A stretch of 64,000 nucleotides of DNA from Nannobrachium achirus (taxonomy: Eukaryota; Chordata; Actinopteri; Myctophiformes; Myctophidae): positions 25,251,203 to 25,315,202 of the forward strand of contig OY997653.1 of NCBI GenBank assembly GCA_963921795.1. The letters run 5' to 3'. Below are positions 47,903 to 60,700 of the stretch, one piece after another (the stretch's first letter is position 1; every line of letters begins with the position of its first letter). A program made the translations under genes and the position numbers. Under the pieces are notes generated by a model. The model was given only the letters and a program-made list of their open reading frames with translations. It had not been told where the DNA came from and did no database searches.

Positions 47903-47990
<88 letters not shown>
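47903..47990. repeat. (GT)n microsatellite
   Basis: About 44 GT units, left border of the nuclease-like module. Confidence 0.97.
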
Positions 47991-47992
<2 letters not shown>

Positions 47993-48400
47993 AAACATTC
48001 CCGTGTCATTCCATCCATGTTTCATCTCTGTGATAACTTGGAAATGTTTGCATCTTTGACAGCTAATACACCAGATGTTGTTGTGGTTGATGAAGAGTCC
48101 AGGGAAGTGTCTGTATTGGAGATGGCCTGCACCTTTGACCCTAGCCTAGAGGAAGCTTTCATGACCAAGGTCATTAAATACCAACCTCTCCTAAATACGA
48201 TCTCAGAGCTGGGGTACAGGTGCAGACTATTTGTTTTCATATTTGGCAGCCTAGGACATACCCACAGGCTGGTTGTTAGAGGGTTTCAACAACTTGGAGT
48301 GCCTAAAAAAGAGGCAAAAAGGCTGGCAAAGTATTGTTCCGTCTCCGCTATAATCGGCAGCCGCCACATATGGCGGAGACGCTGTTACTTATACCCGTAG
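47990..48400 (+). CDS. PD-(D/E)XK-like nuclease-type domain, TE-borne
   Basis: The useful reading starts after the (GT)n tract, about residue 30 of the open frame (HSRVIPSMFHLCDN), and ends RRRCYLYP. It includes TPDVVVVDE, REVSVLEMAC, FMTKVIKYQPL, CRLFVFIFGSLGH and AKYCSVSAIIGS. The D...E-x-A-C...K spacing (DVVVVD, VLEMA, KYQPL) resembles the restriction-like endonuclease fold; similar LIFGSLGHVHRLVVRG blocks occur in fish mobile-element proteins. Function is inferred, not shown. A GCATCTTTGACAG acceptor at 48048-48060 could make it a 3' exon of the 47119 ORF. AATAAA follows at 48517. Flanked by long (GT)n tracts on both sides. Confidence 0.55.
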
Positions 48401-48530
48401 AGTACCAAGTGCCTTGCTATTGTATCATGAAGACATAATGCCATGATTTTGTAAATGTTACTCTACTGCACCTATACTATTTGTGTCCTTGTATGCATCT
48501 CCTTTGTGTGGACATAAATAAATGGTTAAA

Positions 48531-48531
<1 letters not shown>

Positions 48532-48601
<70 letters not shown>
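48532..48601. repeat. (GT)n microsatellite
   Basis: About 35 GT units, right border of the nuclease-like module. Confidence 0.97.
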
Positions 48602-48606
<5 letters not shown>

Positions 48607-49292
48607 TGTCAGTGTGAGTGCAGTGCAATAAATGGAAATGTTGTTCTGCACCCAAAGTGAAAAGTTGCAATACCTTCATTATTGCAATCCCTGCAGTAAC
48701 AGCTGTCAACCATAACTTTTTTAACACAAAAAACATTATAAATAATACTGAGAATACTAATAAACCATCAAAGTACAATACATAAAACCAGGATACATAA
48801 AAACATTCAAAGTTTCAAATGTAAAAAAAAAAAGAAAAAAAAAAGATCTCATCGAGATTTGGCAGGCCCCCTGTAATAGCTCTGAGGACCCCCCCAGGGG
48901 TCCCGGACCCCCCGTGGAAGACCTCTGTTATTTGCTACTAGTCATTTTTTATTTCAGAGCATATTTCAGATCTAATTTAACATTGTTCTGGTGCAGGAGC
49001 AGAGCGATTACTGAAATAGGCTCAGGGGTCTGTCTGGGGGGTCCCAGGTGAGGAAAGACCCCAACCAAAAGTCAGAAAGGTTATTCTGGCTGCTTTAAAA
49101 GTGTAATAAATGAACTCAGGATGTTTTAAAACCTACAAAACAACTCTAATATTATGAAAATTCGATATTAACTGGCTGGCGTACTGTAAAACATATCCGA
49201 AAAGGCGGCCATCTTTAAAACTGGCGGACATTTTGAAAATTAAGTGTCTAATGTGATTTTTCTAAAGAATGACCCAAGAGGTACACTCTGTA

Positions 49293-50984
49293 AAATTGTG
49301 GTGCTTCTTTCCAGAACTGAAGTATTGTTCTCCTTAACAGCCCCGCTAGTAGCACAGTTGTTCTAAAAACCTTTTTTTCCCCTCTCTCTCTGGTTCCATT
49401 TAAAGGAGTAGTTCACCCCCAAAATGACTTTTGTTCTATTGATTAGTCACACCATGGCCCTGGATGGGGACCCAAATGCATTTGGGTCAGAATCAATGGG
49501 GGTAAATTTAGGGTCAAGGTTCAAGTAAATGTACCCCCATTGATTCTCACACAAATGCATTTGGGTCCCCATCCAGGGCATTGTATGTCTTGAATGCGAC
49601 AAATAGCAAAACATATTTGAACTCAAGTCTCCATGGTGTGACTACCATAGACTGTAGCAGGGATGTAGTGGGGGCCTGGGGGGGGGCACGCGGGGGTACG
49701 GAGTGCCCACACTTCACTCAAGTCAATAAGTCAGTTGATATTATATTTTCAGGTCGTTCTGACCCAGCAATTGGTTGAAATAGGCTCGCCAGCCGTGCTG
49801 AAATGAGCATGACTAACAGCAGATGGTAATATAAGATTTGAAAATGGGTTAATTAATTGGAAATATCAGTTGTGGAGCTATTTTGCATGGGAAGTTTGGC
49901 TGATATGATCCGGTCATCAAATTATTGGTTGAGAACCACTGGTCTAAGGCTATTTCTGCCGCCGCGCATACCTGTTTTAAGTCAGCGAAAACGTTATGTG
50001 CACGCGCACGGACGCACGTGCATGTGTGTGCACGCACGCCGCACGGGGAGTGCCCACACTTCCAAATTTAGCACTACAACACTGGACTGTAGGTGACTAC
50101 ACATCCTCAAGGCCAAGTAACCATGGCATGATGGTACATAGACCCACTGGTGTAGCAAAGTGTTTCCAGTGAGCAATATCATCACCATGACTTTTTGACC
50201 AGAGTGGAACAGAGCCAAGGAAAAGGCGGGCTAGGCATTGGCCTACTCCACTTTAAGAGACGATTTTATTTAGGTTCTGTTCGGGGAGTCTCAAAATCTC
50301 GGTGGCACCGAACAGCTGAATTAAGGACGGTGTTCGGTGCCACAGAGATTTTGTGACTCCCCGAACCGAACTGAAATAAATTTGTCTCTAAAAGTGGAGC
50401 ATGCGTCAGCCTTTAGCCTATCTCTAGGCCCAGTCGTGTGTTTCTGCATAATTTTGGTCTGTAGCCTATTGTTTCTCAAGAGGCCCAAATTGTCTGCTTT
50501 TAATTTGGGGACATTTCCCAACTATTTTGCATACAACAGATAATCAGATAAACTTAGATTATTTGAAACTTGGGCTAAAACAAAAAGATTAAACAGTAAT
50601 ACTCATTCATTGTTACAAAACAAAACACAATCAGATGCTGTAGCTCACATTTGAAAAGTCTCTTCCCAAATGTTTAAGATTATTTTCTGCAAAACTGTTC
50701 TTCCTTTAGACAGAGTTGCATGTTTGTAGGAAGGAAATCAAAAAGGATGAATCTGAAGAAAATGAATAGTACAGTTTTGTAATCCTGGGCGCTACTCTCC
50801 CTCTGCCAAAAGTGCATGAGGACAATCTTATCACCGGACAGGGGGAGTTTGCCCGGTAGGATGTAGTGCGTGGAAGGAACACATTATTCCAAACTGTTCG
50901 TTTTTGCCCTCCAGCAGGCGCCCTGTTTGACCAGGGGGAGGCATTATAGAGACCAGGATGAGTGCATGTAGTACATACCTAGAG
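49293..50984. other. MITE-rich spacer
   Basis: 49405-49600: TTAAAGGAGTAGTTCACCCCC start (same family as the window ends) and a palindrome CCCTGGATGGGGACCCAAATGC / GCATTTGGGTCCCCATCCAGGG (49460-49583). 50247-50400: palindrome ACTCCACTTTAAGAGAC ... CTCTAAAAGTGGAG around GGCACCGAACAG/TGTTCGGTGCC (axis about 50325). Otherwise no gene seen. Confidence 0.6.
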
Positions 50985-51383
50985 CAGTGGTTCTCAACCT
51001 TTTCAGGCCGTGACCCCCAAAATAATCATATTTGAACTGGGGACCCCCCACCCTGCACAAGCACTTGGAATTGTAGGAGTTGGCATTACATTTAATTTGA
51101 CTCGATCTATTCCATTGTGAAAAATGTTCACAATGTCTGCCTCTAATATTTGACAATTTTACCAAAGTTTGACCAGAGGTACTAAAAAGGTCTTTAAAGT
51201 CCTTAAATTGTCATTTAGAAATGTGCATATACCCTCTATACACTCAAACTTTATATTGGTTTGTTTAATGTTGAGTGAGAAAACAATGTTTCACATTGAG
51301 CTAATCATCTGGGGACCCCCAAAAAATGTTTTGGGGACCCCCCTCCCCCCTGGGGGTCCTGACCCACAGGTTGAGAACCACTG
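50985..51383 (+). mobile_element. hAT-type MITE, intact, 8-bp TSD
   Basis: TIR CAGTGGTTCTCAACCTTTTC and inverted CCTGACCCACAGGTTGAGAACCACTG. Flanked by the perfect 8-bp duplication ACCTAGAG (50977-50984, 51384-51391), the hAT hallmark. 399 bp, non-coding. Confidence 0.95.
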
Positions 51384-51644
51384 ACCTAGAGGACACAGGG
51401 AGAACACATGCCCTCTGACAACCCCACCATAGGGTATGGGCACTGATGACGTGGAGGAGAGAACATGCCCCCAAAGTTAGGCGGTTTCAGGGTGTCCCCA
51501 GCAAATGAACCCTTATGGGGGTCTGTAACAATCATTCTGGTTTCATCCACGGGGGAAAGTCTGCTGATGCAAGGTTAGGTTTCACTCTGAGAGTATCCCT
51601 TTTTCTTTTAGGATTATGATAAGTGCAAGAGCGGGATAATTTGA

Positions 51645-51739
<95 letters not shown>

Positions 51740-51752
51740 TGTGTGTGTGTGT
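51645..51752. repeat. (GT)n/(GC)n microsatellite
   Basis: Long GT run ending in GCGTGCGTGC and a further short GT run. Confidence 0.97.
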
Positions 51753-51952
51753 CTTTTATTCCAACCTTTTCAACAATGCTGTTTTCACTAAGAGTTGTTT
51801 TCTGCCTCTATAATCGTATACATAGACAGAATAGGAGGATGCACTGACAACCCATAAAAGCACCAATAGGCCTACATGTTGTGAGATGTCATGACTCATG
51901 ACATATAGGCCAGTGGTGTAGTCTACTGGTACACTGTCTATCCTCAAGCCCC

Positions 51953-52380
51953 TTGATACAGCCTTCTTTGGCCGACAGGCGAAACAAACATTGGTACCTG
52001 TTTATTTTTAAGGCAATTGATGGGACTTTACCATTGTATCATAAATCGCTGCTGGATTGGAATCCTGTGACATATAAGACACGCTCGGACAGTGACTGGC
52101 TCACACTAAAGGTCCCCAAAGCAAAAACTGAACCAGGGAAGACAGCCTTTTGCTTTAATGCCCCAACCACTAATGAGCTACAACTTGCTCCCATATTGTC
52201 ATTTTAAATCTTTGATTGTAGATCTACCCACAAGTGTCTGCAACTATTTCTAAACTTGTTTTGTGAATATTGACTGTACATATTTTGTGAATATTTATGT
52301 ATTTATTGATGTATCTCAACGACCCTGCAAATGAGGGTAACCTCAATGTTTCTCGAGAATAAATAAAGGTTTGAATGAAC
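51953..52380 (+). mobile_element. L2/CR1-like LINE 3' end
   Basis: Open text RRNKHWYLFIFKAIDGTLP, YKTRSDSDWLTLKVPKAKTE, GKTAFCFNAPTTN resembles the C-terminus of fish L2/CR1-type LINE ORF2. It is followed by a 3' UTR ending in CGAGAATAAATAAAGGTTTGAATGAA, with a short repeat-like tail rather than poly-A. 5'-truncated. Confidence 0.7.
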
Positions 52381-52418
52381 ACTAGGATATAATGTGTTGA
52401 GCGCTCATTATTATTTCT

Positions 52419-53639
52419 TTTTTTTTTTTTAAACTTTGTTTATTTGATTTTCAAATGAAGCATTTAAGGCAAGAAAGTGGTACAACAATAAGAGTAGCTG
52501 CTTCTTTTTGTACAGACATCAAATATACAACAGTGGTATAAGGGTTGCAATTTTTCACCCAAATTAACAGTAAAAAAAATATATATACATGAGATCAAGA
52601 GAATATGTTTACAGACAAGAGTACAAAGAGGCAAGACAACCAAAAAAACAAAAAACAAATAAAAAACAAGAACAAAAAATAATAATAATAACATCAGTCG
52701 AACAACATATATCCACATCTATGAAATCCATATAATCCGCATAGCAGGACAACACACCCAACACAGCAAACCCATCATATAAGAACTCCAGTGGACCTCA
52801 TGCATCCTCATAGTAGATCCTCAATCAGAGATGGATTCAGGTTTTTAACAAAATGAAGGAAAGGACCCCATACCTTCCCAAATTTCTCGGTGGAGCCATT
52901 TAGTGCCAGTCTAATTTTCTCCAATTTAAGACAGTGCAACGTATCTCTCAACCAGTGAGTGTATGAGGGGGGGGTAGGTGATTTCCAGTTAATTAGAATC
53001 AGTCTCCTGGCCAACAGAGTAACGAAGGCCAGAACATCCTTATCCAATTTGGAGAGAGATGGTAGTGAGGGGAAGACCCCGAACAGAGCACCCAAGGGAG
53101 TAGGCTCCACTCTTTGCCCCACTATGCCTGATATAGAGTGGAAGATTTCAGTCCAATAGTGGTGTAGGGAGGGGCAAAGCCAGAACGTGTGAATGAGGTC
53201 CGCTGGGGAATGTTTACATCTATCACATTCAGAAGATACGCTATCATAGATTCTAGCCAACCGAGCCTTAGTGTAATAGATACGATGTACTAGTTTACAT
53301 TGAATTAGACCATGTCTCGCACAAATAGAGGACCCATGCACTCGTAGTAAGATGGCATCCCAAACCTCCTCGGTTATTTCCTCCCCCAGATCTTCCTCCC
53401 AGCGTGCTTTAATAGTGTTCAGTGATTCAGGGCGTAAACAACAAATATCTTCGTAAATCTGTGAGATTGCACCTTTAAGAACTGGTAATGGGGCCAAGAA
53501 AGTGTCTATGGGAGTGTCATCTGGTAAGTTGGGAAAGGCAGGAAATGTATTACGGACAAAATTGCGGACTTGTAAATATCTAAAAAAGTGTTGTTTGGGA
53601 ATGGAATATTCATCTGTAAGTTGTTGGAAGGATGCAAAA
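52419..53639 (-). mobile_element. 5'-truncated L1/Tx1-like LINE with 17-bp TSD
   Basis: Flanked by CGCTCATTATTATTTCT (52402-52418 and 53640-53656). Poly-T at 52419-52432 is the reversed poly-A tail. The 3' UTR is 52433-52807 and the ORF2 C-terminal region is above it. Confidence 0.93.
52808..53639 (-). pseudogene. L1/Tx1-like ORF2 C-terminal fragment
   Basis: About 277 codons of element sequence, open. Carries the zinc-binding CDRCKHSPADLIHTFWLCP block, GIVGQRVEPTPLGALFGVF, LLARRLILINWKSPTPP and FGKVWGPFLHF. The open frame reaches up to 53671, but the part above 53639 lies in the target duplication and flank, so MLIYIRNNN is not element protein. Reverse transcriptase and endonuclease are lost by 5' truncation. 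Confidence 0.9.
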
Positions 53640-53656
53640 CGCTCATTATTATTTCT

Positions 53657-54064
53657 AATGTATATAAGCATGTTGCACTGCCAAAACAGACTTGAAACTG
53701 CAGAATTGATGGGTTAAGGTCAGGGATATTGTTTTGTAACTTTTGTTTACTTTGAGACTAATATAAGCAATTAAACGTGGATTCCTCCTTTAATAAACTA
53801 ATGTGATCCAAAAACGTCATCAAGCATAAATGATATTGTATGTAGACTACTGTAGCCTACTTACTATAACTGATAACAGATTTAAACTTGGAAGGCAAGT
53901 TGTGACTCCAGACAGACAGGCCATCTGTCTCATCACCTGCTTGTTTCTATGAAACTGGCCACACCTTTTTAATTCACCATCCCAAAGGAAATGTGTGATG
54001 GTGAAAGTTTTACACTGACACACACACTGACACACACTGACACACACACACACACACGCGCACG

Positions 54065-54141
<77 letters not shown>

Positions 54142-54772
54142 ACTTCTGGCCATTTGTGTTTTGTTTTCATTCATTGTATTATTCAAATCATGTGGTATGC
54201 ATAAGTATATGCAACTGTGAAGCGCCTCAAGATTTGGCAAAAGGACGAAAAAATTAAACAATAATGTATCTACTATCTAGGCTACCAACAGTAGGGGGCA
54301 GTATAGGACTGTTGTGTTTTTTCCCTCTGGGCCTCAACACTTTCAAATGTAGCCTCTCTTGCTGTAAACGATGTCTGTCTGTTGTCTACAGCTCGTAAAG
54401 CCTAAATATTATTATTATAACCATCCTACATGGGCAAAAACTCAGAAGAAACTGGCACTATCATATCGCCTACCGTTGCCAATCAAAGGTATGCAAAGTA
54501 GACAGATAAAGAACAGTTTGCCACGAGTTTCAGGGTAGCGACACCCAGAAAATCGCTATTATCTTAATAATTTACATGCAAGGGACCCTTGAATGTAAAC
54601 CAAGCCCCGCCCACACGTCGCTGCATTACCTGCCCAGGTAAAAACAACGTCAGAGGTGAACGAGGCAGGCGACTGACTGAACGTGACAGAACTGAACCTG
54701 CCTGCATCTTATTCTGGACGGGTCGGATTTTTACTCTTCCAACTAGAAAGTCCGGTTCAGACTCAAGTCAAA
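53657..54772. other. grhl2 upstream flank with (CA)n
   Basis: (CA)n and CG/CA tract at 54020-54140. From about 54590 the sequence is GC-richer (CCCCGCCCACACGTCGC, CCTGCCCAGGTAAAAACAACG) and likely holds the promoter and 5' UTR of grhl2. No TATA box was seen. Confidence 0.5.
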
Positions 54773-54792
54773 ATGTCAGAGGAATGTGACAG
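54773..54792 (+). CDS. grhl2: grhl2 exon 1 (start)
   Basis: ATG TCA GAG GAA TGT GAC AG then GTGAGT. MSEECD plus two bases. Context TCAAAATGTCAG. The short first coding exon is usual for the family. Confidence 0.85.
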
Positions 54793-57700
54793 GTGAGTTG
54801 CCACAACTTGGTCCAAGTTCCAACTGTTTGCATGTCTGTATGAAAAAAAAAAGATGAAGAATTTGAAACCTGTTTCAGCTGTGTTGTGTTGACTAACACA
54901 TGAGAGATGCTTTTGGAATGCGGATTTGATCAGGTCTGGATTGACTGGATGTACAGTAGTTGTTGTGTAGGACATACTGCAGTTCTTACTTCTTAGCCTA
55001 CTTAGGTTAGCCAGCTACTAGACCTATTGCTGCCATGCAAAGAAGGGCAAACAGAAATTGCTTTTTAACAACTTAAACTCTTTTATCTAGACTTAGTCAA
55101 TTGGATCTGAGTTGGCTATGGACTGCTTTTTTTTTCTCTCTCTGCACTTTGCCAAAAAGGAGTTATACATTGCTATGCATTGTTGTGAGCTTTGTCTAAA
55201 AATGTTCCCCCAGAATATGGATGCTGCTGGGGTTAAAGTGGTTAAGCTTGGTGAATGGGTGGCAGTTCCCATTCACCAGGCAGTGAGTAGGCTAGCTAAT
55301 GGTTCTCAAACATTTTCATGAAGGGCCCCCCAAATTGATTTGCAGAGGAGGACCCTATTTGAAAAGATTTTGTGCCATAGGAGAAGATTTTTGAAAACCT
55401 TTCGCAAATGGCCTAAAAAAGATGCTGTTCTTCTTTTTGCTGGGAACCCCCTCGAGGACCCACAGCCACGGGGGTCCCTGGATCCCAATCTGTGTAGCTG
55501 TTAAATTACACCCATGGCCACTGATGTACCAACCGTGAACATTTGGTGTGACAGTACTCTCTTTATTACAGTTGTACAGTGGCAGTCACAATTTGAAGGG
55601 AAATAACTGATCAATTGATAGTAAGGGCCAGTTTTTCTTGAGTGTTGTGGATTTGTTCAAATTGGGATTACATTGTAAACTGTGTGTCAGACAGTGCTGA
55701 AAAACTCAGCAGAAGTAATTTCTCTGTCGAGTAATGATGTAAGAAGAACAAGGTGATGCGCACATCCTTTAAGTGCTGGTGCTGGGCTCAGGTCGACATA
55801 GGATTAAAAAGTAACGATGTAAGCTTTCCTCTACCGTGACAGTGACACGTGAGGAAAGCCATTGATTGCACAGAAGTCTTTATTTGAGGCTGTTTCTCTC
55901 TACTACTCTCCCCGGCTGGTCACAAACGCATAATATTTTCATTGAATCAGCGCGGTTTGTTTTTCTCACTCAGTCGCATTCCTGAACACTGTGAACAGAC
56001 AGCTCAGCAGGTTGAATGGACCTGTTCTACAGGAACATCTGCATTTACAGCCACGCTCTGCCACCCACTCTCTGCCATGTCTGAGCACTGAAACTGAGTG
56101 AAGACTGGGCAATGTATCACATCCATATCACTATATTAGACTAGACTTCACTTCAACGAGGGTTTAATTTAGATATCTTAATATCATGAGGCTTTAAGTG
56201 TCGTCTTCTCCTGGTTGTAATCATTTAAACCGTGGGGGCCAAATCTTTGAGTGATTTTATTTTTGTATTACTTTTGCCAGAAGAGGGCACAAGTACTGCA
56301 TCATCATCCAATGGGAAAACCCTTGAAAAAACACCCTGTTGGTGACCCCACCAACTGGTAACGTCACCACCAATAAGTGCGAACTGATATAAATAACAAG
56401 TCGCAAATTGGCACCTCGGCAGAGTGCCAACTTGCCCAATGCCCACCCACATACAGTACATACAGACAGACCGATCGCAGTACTTGCGCGCTCTGCTGGC
56501 GCACAAGTAGGCCATACATGGCCACGAGTGCACAAGACACAAGTTGGCACCTCGACAGAGTGCATTGCAGTCTAGTTTTTCCATTAACCACTTAAACCCT
56601 TGCATCCCTAATATTCATGTGGCGCGTTCTGAGCTTGTGGAGCGGCTATTTTTGGCCAAATGTCAATTAACTAATTTTAAATGTATAGTGCTGCGTTTTC
56701 ATCGTTTGCATTTTTGTTTCTGTCTGGTCGTGCCTACAGTAAGAGGGGCCTGGTTTTGGTCCATGCAGACCAGGTGTACGGGGTCCCGCCGGGTCCCGGG
56801 TACGAGGAGGACGAGGAGTCGTGGAGGCTGTATCTGGAGAACCCTCTGACGGCAGCTTCTAAGGCCATGCTCAGCCTCAACGGAGAGGAGGGCTCCAACC
56901 CGCAATACTTCTACGACTACTACAACAAGGTAACCTTTTACCACAGGACTGGATTAGCTGGGGCTCTGTGCCGCTGTTTGTGATAGTAAATCATTAATAA
57001 TACAATAAATTGGATCCCATTGATTGATTGATGGTTACTTTATTAGAAGTTTGCATAGGAAAGGTACAGTTTTATGACAGTACAGTTCACTGGTGCAAGG
57101 TCAGCCAAAAGGAGATCCTAGTAAGCTTTTTGGCTTATTTTCACAGGAAACCTTTATGTATCTCATATGACATTGAATGACAGACGGGTAGAAAACACTA
57201 GTATGCGGAGGAGGATAAAAGAAGACAAATAGAGACAAGAAAATAAATAGAATATATTTACAGGGGAAAAGGGGAGCAATAACCAATAATTTCACAGAAA
57301 TCACAGGATAAACAAAAATAAACAAGATAACCGAGTTATATACACTATACAATACAATACTGGATGAGCACATAATTAATGGTGGTCCTGCCTCCTGCTT
57401 GGCCACATTAATGGTCAATTCAGGAGGTCCTTGTCATCATAGCCTCTGTCCTCCACCCGATACCTGGCACAGCTTTTATAGATTAGTAGACTTTCCGCCT
57501 CAAAGAAAGGTTGTGTCCCCTCTGGAGAGTATTTCTGCCAAACCATAAGTAGTGTATGATGTATATCATTTATACACAATATATCCATGTTATGTATATA
57601 AAAATAAATAAACGTTATTTAATAATGGATTAAACCGATTAGTTCAAGTAACTCTTGCACCCCTAGATGAGATAAATAAAGTGTTTTCTCTGTTTAGGTT

Positions 57701-60700
57701 CCTCGGGACAAGAAGGTTGCAGGACACATCAAGACGGAACCTGTGGATGCTGATCCCAACAAAATGTAAAAATCTCTCTAAATATCCTTTTTTTTCTTCT
57801 TTTTTTTTCTTTCTCTCTTCTACTATTTCCATTATCCTACTGTTTCCGTACATCACATTGTGTAATGGGTCATGTACTAATAATGTTTTGATTCCATTAA
57901 TTCCACTGTGAAAATATCTGTCTGTCTTAGTCAATCAGTGAGCCTGGTTAAAACGTTGTCATACAGCGTCATCTAGTGACTAATTAGTCAATTCGTTAAA
58001 TAGCCCTTCTATAAGCTTATTATGGATTGGCTATTTTCGGTCTGCGGCGTTGATGTACACAGAACATAAATTAGGCATTTGTCTATCTAGCACAGGGTTC
58101 CCCAATTAGTTTTCCCCAAGGGCCGAATTATGTCTAGGGTACCAAGCCGAGGGCCACAACATTGCAGGGGGCGACGGTGGCGTTAGATATCGTCGTTGTC
58201 GGGTGAAAATCTTGTATGTCCAAAACCGTTTGTTTTGCATTTATCATTTTAAAAATGATTTAAACTAGTGAAAACAGCCGGCCTACAAGCACACAACGCC
58301 TCGCACCACGAGGCGTTGTGTGCTTGTAGATCAGCTGTTTTCACTACTTTTGTGCGACGGCCTTGTATGATGAAGCAGGGCTTTACTTTGCGAAAGAACG
58401 TACAAATTTGGAGATAAGAGGTTTCCACCCGACAATGATGATATACTAGTGTTGCTGCTGCTCTTATACCACCATTATTACTGGGGTTGGTGGGGGCCAG
58501 ACAGTAGCCCCCCGTGGGCCGCAAATGGCCCGCGGGCCGCCTATTGGGGAACCCTGGTCTAGCATCTCTATTCTTTAACCCATTCAGACCGGGTACACAT
58601 TTTAGTGTATGGGAGGGGCTTACAGTACATGTACAGTATGTATCAACATATTTGTTTTTGTAGGCTAATTTCTGATTTGGGCATAACTATAGGTTAGGCC
58701 TAAATGGGTTAAACATTTCAGTAAACCTGTATCAACAAGTGTCGTCCTCTGTCTTTCCGCAGTAACTTCCTGCTACCCGGTTACCCAGAATCCCTGCTGA
58801 CCATCACCCCTCTGAGGAACGTGCCTCTGCACACGGTGACGGTCCAGGGCGGCGGCGACAAGAGAGAGCAGGAATGTCCCTCTTACCCACAATCCCTTGC
58901 GTCCTTATCCGGCTACTCTGGCAGCAGTCTGGAGGTTCCCCTGCACCCCTCCTCCTCCTCCTCCTTCTCAGCAGCTCTGGAGGGCCCTCACCATGGCGCC
59001 GGGCCCTCCCAGTCCCACAGCGGCTCCCAGTCTGAGGGGCCGCGGTATATTCGGGCCGAAGGCCACGGCGACCCCTACAGCCCCGGGACCACCAAGGCCC
59101 TGACACCCGACTCCACGTACACAGAGACCTACAAACACACACCCAGCCAGGTGAGTTTAAGCACAGTTATTCTTCTCAGCCCTTTTATTATTATTATTAT
59201 TACTTTTTGTTTGATGTACATTACTATCCCTGAAACCAGACGAATCTGCTACAGCTAAAATAGCCCTGAGCAGCTAAAATGAATTGCAAAGTGATGATGT
59301 GAGCTTGTAGATCTGCTATTTTCAGTAGTTTGGGTCCTGGGCAAACGTCTTAATTTATCTTTTGGGACCTGAGCTAAAACGTTTAGGAACCCCTGCACGG
59401 ATCCCCATTTGAAACATTGTTTTTATTTATTTGTTGGACCCCAATCCCGCTGTACAATCATCAGTGTTTATTTAACCCTTGAGAGAGTGCAATGATATAC
59501 TTATGGACGTTAGTTAAGGTGCTAGAAAAACACACACAAAAAAAAGACAAACGTCAGTGCATTGTATGTACATGGGATTAAGGTGCAAAATGTCAGCATG
59601 TGTCGACCGCGTAATCTACATGAAGTATACTGACACTGGTATAACCCGCAAATAGGTCCATGTGGGAAATGACATTATGGGTATATCTTAGTTATATTAG
59701 AAGAGTCCTTACCCACAGTACACAGCTCTCTACATATCATTTAGGGTTGCTACTATACTGTCTTTCATCCTCATTATGAGCTTGTAGATGAGCTACTTTC
59801 ACTACTTTTGTGCGAAGGATGCTCTCCGGTTTTAATCGGTAACTGTGAAACTAAGTCATACTCTGTAACCTTTTCACTTAAACAAAAGTAGTTGTTCATT
59901 AATTTACAAAACAAAAGTTTACATATTGGAGATGCGAGGTTTCTGACCGACAGTGCTGATACTGTATGTAGGATTGTAACGTTGGTCCTTTTGTCTCGCC
60001 CACAGATCCTGTCCCTGTCCGAGGACAACGTCCAGCTCCGTCTGTCATCCATCACCCCTGAGGAATACATGTCCTCGCCCAGCTCTGGAAGCAGGTAACA
60101 ACACTCTTAAACCCATTAAGACCTGAGTCCCATTCAAATAATTTCTTCTAAATCCAGTTTTAGAAGAAACTTTACAACGGTTTTCTGAAAAACTCCCCAC
60201 ATCTCAAAATATTTTGTTCCAGGTACCTCCTCCAGAAGCAAAGATTTGAAGTTCATAGAGCGGCACGAAGTGACGCGCTATGAGCTTGTTTATCTGCTAT
60301 CTTTCAATAGCTAAAGAAATCTAAAATGACACAGATGCTTTCCGATTTTAATGAGTTAAACTAAGTCATACTCTGTAGCCTTTTCAATTAAACAAAGATT
60401 TTGATCGAATTTTTCACTGATGTTTATGTTTCAACACTCACGCCAAAATTACACAGCCACCGGCAATGGCAAATTTATCAAATCTCAATTACTTGTAGGT
60501 CAGTTTTTGTCGACTAAAATGTTTAGATTGTGACAGCCTTAATAACTGTAATAATCTCTCTCTTCTGTCTCTCTCTTGTCTCCCTATCAGTCATCAGTTT
60601 GAATACATCGTAGAGGCTCCTCAGTCTTTGAAACCAAAAGGTTCAAGTTCGATGAGTTACCTGAACAAAGGACAGTTCTATCCCATCACCCTCCGAGGCC

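Larger units (their letters stand above)
46018..49292. mobile_element. Large inverted-repeat element with two-part ORF
   Basis: Left arm about 46018-47010, right arm about 47520-49292 (interrupted). Paired text: CCAGCCAGTTAAT, CATAATATTAGAGTTGTTTTG, GGTTTTAAAACAT, CAGCCAGAATAAC, TTTTGGTTGGGGTCTTTCCTC and GGGGTCCC. Ends are similar (TACTCCTTAGGGGTTGTTC / TACCTCTTGGGTCATTC). Between and within the arms are coding remnants at 47119-47808 and 47990-48400. Arm pairing places part of the first ORF in both arms in opposite orientation (46800-46990 versus 47540-47740). Confidence 0.75.

Noticed and set aside
47903-48000. Start of the 165-codon frame made of repeated Val-Cys
   Set aside because: Translation of (GT)n. 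The nuclease-like domain begins only after the tract.
46018-49292. Reading the 46-49 kb inverted repeat as an LTR element
   Set aside because: The arms are inverted, not direct, and no reverse transcriptase is present.
53991-54261. Frames with HTHTHT/CVCVCV near the grhl2 promoter
   Set aside because: Microsatellite translations.
58804-59142. 112-codon minus-strand Arg-rich frame
   Set aside because: Antisense of grhl2 exon 4.
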